Assembly (NCBI GenBank): GCA_016190205.1
Contig: JACPQZ010000030.1
Location: 1 to 37,726 of the forward strand
Direction: 5' to 3'
DNA: 37,726 nt
Source of the DNA: Candidatus Omnitrophota bacterium
Lineage (GTDB): Bacteria; Omnitrophota; JACPQZ01
Made by a program: the position numbers and the translations under genes. Position 1 is the first letter of the stretch. Each line of letters opens with the position of its first letter. Below, one piece after another: positions 32,647-37,726 of this stretch. The notes under the pieces are model-generated. The model saw nothing but the letters and a program-made list of their open reading frames with translations. It was not told where the DNA came from and made no database searches.

Positions 32647-35600
32647 CTAACGCCCCGCAAAGCCACCCAGCCCATCAGACTCTTTCGCGGGCACAAGCTT
32701 CACCGCCCAATCCGTATCCCAGGACGGGTCGTGCCGGGAGCTGGCCGCGTTCTGATCCGGGTAAACCGGTGCCTGGCCATAGGCATGGACGCGCCCTCTT
32801 GCATCCATGAGATAGTACCCTCTTATTGCGTTTTCATTATCGTATGCGAGCTCGAAATCCACATAGCGGTTGTACGCATCGAGGGGTTCAAAAGTTGTGG
32901 TTAATGAAAACGGACTAAGATCCGGCACCTCCCCCACGAGCCCGACGACACCGGCGTCCATCAAAAGATAGTAGCCCTTCACTTCCCGGGTCAGAGGGTC
33001 TTGGTACAGCTCAAAATCTCGGGCGGCATCCAGCTCAAATTGGGCCCCTCCGCGAAAGTTTGGAACGCTCCCGAACGAATGGACCGCTCCGGCGGCGTCC
33101 AAAATATAGTAGCCCATGACATTTCCCAATGAATCCTCGGCCAGCTTGAGCGCGCGGCCCATGTCTCCAAAGGGGACTTGAGTAGGGTGGTTTTCACCCG
33201 AACCGATGTAGATTTTCCTGCGGTCACGCTGGCCATCTACAGTGAAATCCCATAAAAGCGGACAACGCGCCGCTGTAACAAGATCAAAAGATACGCCCTG
33301 GTCCGCTTCAAGATTCAATTCCCCCATGCGCACCTGTCGCACGGTAGGCTCCGCGCGCGGCAGGAGGCTCAAGACACGATTAGACTCCAGCGACATAAGC
33401 TCACGGCTCTTGTAGATCTGCTCGACCGAAGCGATTCGTGCCGATATTTTCGCTGGGCCTATGAGCCGGACATGCCATGTCGTGAGGGCCCCCGGACTCT
33501 GCCATAGATACACACCCCCTCCACGGTCGAACGCAGGTGCGCCGGCCGCTGCGGCGTCCGGAGACCACCACTTTCCGCCGTGATATCTTCCGGTCGTGTG
33601 CACGGCGCCAAACGCGTCCAGAAGATAGACAGCTCCGCGCACACCCACGGCGGCATCCCGGGCCACATCCCAGTTCCAGCGCGGCAGGCCGATGACCTGG
33701 ATGGAGGGGTCTCCGATGACTTGAAGCCGTCCGAACCCGTCCATCAGCAAAAGCCCCTGCCGGGGATTGGGCGAGTAAAGCTCAAGATCCCGGGCAAGAT
33801 CAAGATCCGGCCACTGCGGAACCGGCGCGCCCGGACCTCTGTAAAAGGACTGGATCTGGAGCGTGGTGGGCAGGGCGGGTGCCAGTGGGTCTTCGACCAC
33901 CCGGTGACCGGCCCCGGACCGGTCCAAAATATAATAGCCGGCTAAATCGGGCGTCCTATCAGTATCATGATCCGGCTCAATTAAAATCCCCTCTTGCCTT
34001 ATGTCGCTCGCGCCCTGATCGTCTACGACTTCAAGCGCGACCCAATAGATTGCGGGCTCTTTGTAGCGGTGAACGGGATTCCAAAGATTTTCATCGAGAA
34101 AGGGGCCCTCGAATATCGTATGAGAGCCGTTCGACACCACCCCTACCTTCCCGCTATTGTCGGAGAGATTCGCGGCGTGCATCTTGAGTACCTCATCCAC
34201 ATAAAACTCAAGCGTGTGGTTATTCACCACCTTGAGTTCCAACTGATAAGTACGATCGCTCTGAAGTTCAGGCATGGAGACGACCAATAAGCCTTTATGA
34301 ACGCCTTCGCGCAGCTCTTCTAATTCGATGGTCTTCCTTCCGATGTATAAACCAATCGTTTTGTAGTTTCGCGGATCTTTATAGCCAAAGACTGTTAGGG
34401 CATTGTGATAGCCGGGCGGTTGGCGTGGTATGGAATTCACTTTCCAGCCGATGGTGTAGGTATTGAGATCACTCGGGGTCAAAATGGGTTCGTCCTTGAC
34501 GATAATCGATTTATGATTTACGGACGAACTGCCAATAAGTCCTTTTCCTGTTTGAATCGCCCACTCCCCGCCGTCATCTCTAACCACCGTCCAGCCGGGG
34601 ACGGCACCGCCGGCGCCGGGCACAGTTTCCCTCGTGATAGCGCCTCCCAAGGTGCCCTCCAAAACCGTCCCGTCTTGAAACCGCCAAATAATACGGCGGA
34701 TCTCGCCGTCGGGATCGGAGGAGCGGGAAGCGGAAAATTGAATGGGCACACCTATTGGGTGTGGCCGGTCAGCGAAGACCAGTACTGCCTGCGGCGGGCG
34801 GTTTGGCGGGAGACCCTGATCTGCGCTCCTCACATAAATCAGCGATTGGACCACCACGCCCTGCCGGTCTGACACACTCACGGTATCGATTCCGCTCCTT
34901 ACGCCATTAAATAAAAAGGTGCTCCCCGTCAGTTTTTCCTCATTTGCCTTCTGCTGTAACTCTCGTCCGTTTAACTGCCATTCATAAGGCTCCGTACCGC
35001 CACGGGCAAAAAACTGCACCGTTCCCCCCACCGCAATGGTCGGGTTGAGCGGCTCAATCGATAAGGGCGCGACGTTTTCGTCAATTCCCAGCGCCCCGAT
35101 GGTCTGGCCGTCTTTTCCTGCACGCACGAGCGGCGAGGCGGGTTGCAAATAATAATTATCTTCTTCAGAATCTACAAACAAAGGATTCATGTACCCGCCC
35201 GCATAATGAATCACCCATCTGTCCAATGGGGTACTGTGGTTTAACGCGTTCTGAAAAAACCAGTTGTACTGGATGTCTGAAGCAGCTGTATCCGCCGGTG
35301 AATATATCCCCGTGCCATTATTCATGAGAACCGTATGCCGTATGAAAGACCACCGTGCGCTGGCACCGAGCGCGATGCCTTTCTCAAAACCCATGATATC
35401 CAAATGATTCGCCACCAGGCCTTCGCCGTCAGCGGCAATCCCTATACTACCTCCTGACCCATTGCCCAAGAGTATGCAAGATGTAAGGGCGATGGCCTGG
35501 CTCGCGCGAACCGCTGTTTGGCCTCGAGCAGGTCTCAAATCCAAGGTGAGGCCTTCGAAAGAAACGCCGCCTGACGACACGTAAAAAAGGGGCCCCGAGC

Positions 35601-37362
35601 CCAGCAAGCGAATGTCGGTCTTATCGGCCCCCGCGCCTGTCAACACTATCGGTTTCTTGAGCTCAATCGTTTCATCCACGAGATACTCTCTTGCCTCTAA
35701 TCGAAGTGTGGAGCCTTCTGCCGTTATCCGGATGAGTCCGGCTAGATCCGTAATTTTTTCCTTATCCAGGCTTGTCTGAAGCGTATAAACCGCAGATTCC
35801 GTTTCGCCCGCCCAATAGGCCATATTGAGATCGAGCAGCATGAAAACAAAAAGGCCTTCCCGGTCATCCTTGATGACTCTTCCCAGCATCGTACCGTTTC
35901 TGCCCACGAAATCTATTTGTCCAAAAGGATTGGGTCGCAGGGTGTGGCCCGTCGCGGTCGTCACGGGATCAACGGGGCGCTCGGGCAAGAGGAGAGTCCC
36001 GTCGTCATCCGTCACGCCTTCTATTTCCGGCACATCGTCCACCCACTTATATTTGCGGGAGCTTTGATATAGCTTGATTTGGGCCCCCCCAATCGGCCTG
36101 CCGGACTTGTCCACAATCCGCAGGGCATTTCTGCGGGGGGTATCAAAAAGATATTCCCCGAAATATCCCCTCCTCATACCGGCATGCCGGTTCATGGCTG
36201 CCGCGGTGTGGCTGGAAAAATAGGTGTTGTTCGGGTAACTTCCTCTGTCCCCGCCCCCCATGCGGCCGGGATTAGTGAAAAACACGTGCTTCCTAACCGG
36301 GGCAAAGGCCTCGGACGGGATGACTTGACCGTTTAGATCTTTAACCCGCACACCGTGGTTTGGCAAATTCACGCCCTTTTGGGGATTCGCCAGATTGAAG
36401 CGATAGAGATCAATGACCCCCAACTGATGCGTGAGCTCATGGACGAGCCCCCAGTCGATTCCTCTGGCGTGCTTGTCTATAAACTTCTGCCACTTGCCGC
36501 CTGACCCCTTTGCATTGGTCGGATCCTGGTCCCTAAAAGCCCAGCTTCCGTCTATGAGTTGGCGGTCAGGATCGATACCGGGGATCATGTGCTTTCCGTC
36601 CAGCCCGTCCAGATTTTCCAAAATAAGAATCTTGTCTATGCGGGCCCGGTCGAGGATGCCGTCCGGGGTCAGGGGAAACTTTGCCTCCCCCAGACGCTGA
36701 TTCCACATGGCAAACTGCGCCTTGATCCAGTCTTCGAATGAGCGCGTGCCCACAAGATTCTGAGTTTGCCGAAAAAGGTCACAAAAACCCCGCTCCGCTA
36801 ATATAGAGATGGTGAGATCATGAGAGCCTATCGAGAGGGAGTTATTTGCGGCGTATGCGTCTGGGACCGGACCGCCCAGCAAGAACCCGCTTTCGTTCGG
36901 AAGGATCGGCTGGATGCTGAACGTAATCTTTTGCGGCTGGTTGCTCCAGACGGTGTGGAAAGACACCGTGGCCTCCCCGCGCGGATAAAGGGCCTGAGCA
37001 AAGCCATGATCAACGACCGCGTTATCCACCCGCCATTCATAGGAATACCCTGCGGGCACATCGCCCTGATTGAGGACGTGCGCGACATAGGTGACCCTCT
37101 CCCCTCTATCCGGCCAGCGCTTGTTGTTTTCAGTGCCGGTCTGAAGGTAGGGAATTTCAACATCTTCGTCATTCACTTTGCGGTAACGCACATCGTAGCG
37201 CGGGTAGCGGGGCAGGCGCTCGATGTAGGGCACGTTGAGGTCCGGAGCGGCCGCTTGAGCCGACTGCTCTTCCGCCCCGGCGGAAGACACGATAAGAAGC
37301 AGTACCGTCAACGCGACCGCAAGGACAAAGATCCAGAACATGTCTTTCCACATTTTTGTCAC
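32647..37362 (-). CDS. Exported giant protein: HExxHxxGxxD peptidase-like domain, beta-helix, nested PKD/lectin-like domain, GYYxLD repeats
   Basis: 1571 residues. Order: signal/anchor segment (about 9-30, then SSAGAEEQ); a CARDB-like Ig domain (about 85-190); a metallopeptidase-like domain with HELTHQLGVID (308-318), which fits HExxHxxGxxD as in snapalysin-type enzymes; a small carboxypeptidase-regulatory-like domain (about 410-510); a right-handed beta-helix (about 540-760); an Ig-like domain (765-845); a PKD domain (855-1128) interrupted by a lectin-like insert (about 904-1093); and six GYYxLDxxGxVHxxG-type units (about 1141-1530), possibly a propeller. The start is GTG at 37362 with AGGAG 10 nt upstream; ATG at 37353 aligns with the paralogous leader of the next gene. 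At least nine N-x-S/T sites are visible. Function is unknown; a cell-surface adhesin-protease is plausible. Confidence 0.75.
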   Translation of the reverse strand: MTKMWKDMFWIFVLAVALTVLLLIVSSAGAEEQSAQAAAPDLNVPYIERLPRYPRYDVRYRKVNDEDVEIPYLQTGTENNKRWPDRGERVTYVAHVLNQGDVPAGYSYEWRVDNAVVDHGFAQALYPRGEATVSFHTVWSNQPQKITFSIQPILPNESGFLLGGPVPDAYAANNSLSIGSHDLTISILAERGFCDLFRQTQNLVGTRSFEDWIKAQFAMWNQRLGEAKFPLTPDGILDRARIDKILILENLDGLDGKHMIPGIDPDRQLIDGSWAFRDQDPTNAKGSGGKWQKFIDKHARGIDWGLVHELTHQLGVIDLYRFNLANPQKGVNLPNHGVRVKDLNGQVIPSEAFAPVRKHVFFTNPGRMGGGDRGSYPNNTYFSSHTAAAMNRHAGMRRGYFGEYLFDTPRRNALRIVDKSGRPIGGAQIKLYQSSRKYKWVDDVPEIEGVTDDDGTLLLPERPVDPVTTATGHTLRPNPFGQIDFVGRNGTMLGRVIKDDREGLFVFMLLDLNMAYWAGETESAVYTLQTSLDKEKITDLAGLIRITAEGSTLRLEAREYLVDETIELKKPIVLTGAGADKTDIRLLGSGPLFYVSSGGVSFEGLTLDLRPARGQTAVRASQAIALTSCILLGNGSGGSIGIAADGEGLVANHLDIMGFEKGIALGASARWSFIRHTVLMNNGTGIYSPADTAASDIQYNWFFQNALNHSTPLDRWVIHYAGGYMNPLFVDSEEDNYYLQPASPLVRAGKDGQTIGALGIDENVAPLSIEPLNPTIAVGGTVQFFARGGTEPYEWQLNGRELQQKANEEKLTGSTFLFNGVRSGIDTVSVSDRQGVVVQSLIYVRSADQGLPPNRPPQAVLVFADRPHPIGVPIQFSASRSSDPDGEIRRIIWRFQDGTVLEGTLGGAITRETVPGAGGAVPGWTVVRDDGGEWAIQTGKGLIGSSSVNHKSIIVKDEPILTPSDLNTYTIGWKVNSIPRQPPGYHNALTVFGYKDPRNYKTIGLYIGRKTIELEELREGVHKGLLVVSMPELQSDRTYQLELKVVNNHTLEFYVDEVLKMHAANLSDNSGKVGVVSNGSHTIFEGPFLDENLWNPVHRYKEPAIYWVALEVVDDQGASDIRQEGILIEPDHDTDRTPDLAGYYILDRSGAGHRVVEDPLAPALPTTLQIQSFYRGPGAPVPQWPDLDLARDLELYSPNPRQGLLLMDGFGRLQVIGDPSIQVIGLPRWNWDVARDAAVGVRGAVYLLDAFGAVHTTGRYHGGKWWSPDAAAAGAPAFDRGGGVYLWQSPGALTTWHVRLIGPAKISARIASVEQIYKSRELMSLESNRVLSLLPRAEPTVRQVRMGELNLEADQGVSFDLVTAARCPLLWDFTVDGQRDRRKIYIGSGENHPTQVPFGDMGRALKLAEDSLGNVMGYYILDAAGAVHSFGSVPNFRGGAQFELDAARDFELYQDPLTREVKGYYLLMDAGVVGLVGEVPDLSPFSLTTTFEPLDAYNRYVDFELAYDNENAIRGYYLMDARGRVHAYGQAPVYPDQNAASSRHDPSWDTDWAVKLVPAKESDGLGGFAGR
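37269..37286. repeat. Copy 2 of the duplicated signal-segment palindrome
   Basis: The same perfect dyad as at 32562-32579, at the same place in the signal segment of the 1571-residue protein. The two leaders (FWIFVLAVALTVLLLIVSSA and IWVFVLLVAMAVLLVIVSSA) are near-identical while the mature proteins are unrelated. Confidence 0.75.
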
Positions 37363-37488
37363 AGGCCTCTTGCTCCTAAATACATAACAAGTTGCGGGGG
37401 GTTTCTATTCCCTGGGGCTGTGAGACGGTTTAAAGATTATTAAAGGTGCTAAAAATAGTCTAAAAAAATACCCTCATTAAAAAACCTG
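37363..37488. other. AT-rich upstream region of the 1571-residue gene
   Basis: Between the start codon and the bidirectional terminator lies AT-rich DNA likely to contain the promoter for the coupled 1571- and 1034-residue genes. TAATAATC-like and TTTAAT-like -10 candidates can be seen around 37430-37445 on the minus strand, but none has a good -35 at the right distance, so I do not call a precise promoter. Confidence 0.35.
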
Positions 37489-37498
37489 TTAATGAGGG
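37471..37498. terminator. Bidirectional rho-independent terminator
   Basis: A perfect 10-bp stem (CCCTCATTAA at 37471-37480 and TTAATGAGGG at 37489-37498) with an 8-nt loop. On the plus strand it is followed by CGGTTTTTC, on the minus strand by TATTTTTTTAG, so it can stop transcription in both directions. It insulates the 1571-residue gene from whatever lies to the right. Confidence 0.85.
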
Positions 37499-37623
37499 CG
37501 GTTTTTCATTCTGTCGACGTAAGGATACCATGAAATATCTTCTTGGGCAATACGTTCGGAACATTCTTTAACTGGCCCAAGTACGACAAAAAGATTGCCT
37601 GCTGATATTAGAGGTGGTTTCAT
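37489..37623 (-). CDS. Possible 44-residue ORF or 3' gene remnant
   Basis: A frame starting MKPPLISAGNLFVVLGPVKE and ending SWYPYVDRMKNRPH has its stop codon inside the terminator stem, as a real 3' gene end would. Its base composition is more AT-rich than neighbouring genes. There is no clear ribosome binding site, and the frame extends upstream into GC-rich repeat DNA. It could be a short gene, the remnant of a longer one, or chance. I do not recognise a family. Confidence 0.25.
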   Translation of the reverse strand: MKPPLISAGNLFVVLGPVKECSERIAQEDISWYPYVDRMKNRPH

Positions 37624-37637
37624 AAGTGGTTTCGTCG

Positions 37638-37726
37638 CGAGGTCGAGCGAAAAGGCCGAGGTCGAGGCCGCAGGGGCCAAAGGCCCGGAAACGTAGCCGC
37701 AGCGCTACGTTGAGGACCTTTGGTCC
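37638..37726. repeat. GC-rich hairpin-bearing repeat at the window edge
   Basis: After an AT-rich stretch the sequence becomes GC-rich with several short hairpins: GGCC-AAA-GGCC (about 37675-37685), AACGTAGC/GCTACGTT (37690-37697 and 37704-37711) and GGACC-TTT-GGTCC (37714-37726). This looks like the edge of an interspersed palindromic element that continues beyond the window. No gene is seen. Confidence 0.5.

Noticed and set aside
37530-37571. Plus-strand 13-codon ORF with AAGGA upstream (MKYLLGQYVRNIL)
   Set aside because: It is too short to support, lies downstream of a terminator, and has no conservation evidence.

Overview
This 37.7 kb window is GC-rich bacterial DNA, coding-dense, with nearly every gene on the minus strand. 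It carries a recA core, a split set of tryptophan and histidine biosynthesis genes, and several very large exported multidomain proteins. The cell is probably Gram-negative: there is a periplasmic-type HtrA protease and many signal peptides. The giant exported proteins built of many modules, including a degenerate DUF89-like domain, fit an uncultured lineage such as Omnitrophota (PVC group). That taxonomic guess is inference only, because no rRNA gene is present.

Layout, right to left in the direction of minus-strand transcription. (1) 37362-29542: two coupled genes for exported proteins, a 1571-residue protein with a HExxHxxGxxD metallopeptidase-like motif, beta-helix, nested PKD/lectin-like domains and a GYYxLD repeat region, then a 1034-residue GH51-like arabinofuranosidase. 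(2) recA with its own promoter and a probable terminator, then htrA. (3) alaS-hisD-hisB-hisH-hisA-hisF-hisI, with starts and stops overlapping or close together except where repeat tracts intervene. hisG, hisC and hisE are absent. (4) One plus-strand gene, an STT3/AglB/PglB-type oligosaccharyltransferase, diverging from trpE. (5) trpE-trpG-trpD-(four-helix-bundle gene)-trpC-trpF. trpB and trpA are absent. (6) 11873-143: a four-gene operon of exported or membrane proteins (six-hairpin glycosidase-like, a 65-residue membrane protein, a 1000-residue helical-repeat protein and a 2414-residue giant) behind a strong sigma70-type promoter.

Two patterns run through the window and are not explained by ordinary annotation. 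The first is the short motif x-G-D-G-[VLI], which occurs ten times in the 2414-residue protein, mostly at borders between modules, twice directly before signal-peptide-like segments. The protein reads like several former secreted proteins joined end to end. The second is a set of degenerate 7-bp tandem repeats. They fill the gaps of the his/alaS operon, sit where ribosome binding sites should be, and have entered the reading frames of hisH and of the extra gene inside the trp operon.

Other points: a DUF89-like domain without its usual metal-binding residues; a duplicated peptidase module in which one copy keeps HELEH and the other has lost it; carbohydrate-binding domains nested inside a GH51 barrel; a lectin-like domain nested inside a PKD domain; and two promoters placed so close to their start codons that leaderless transcripts are likely.
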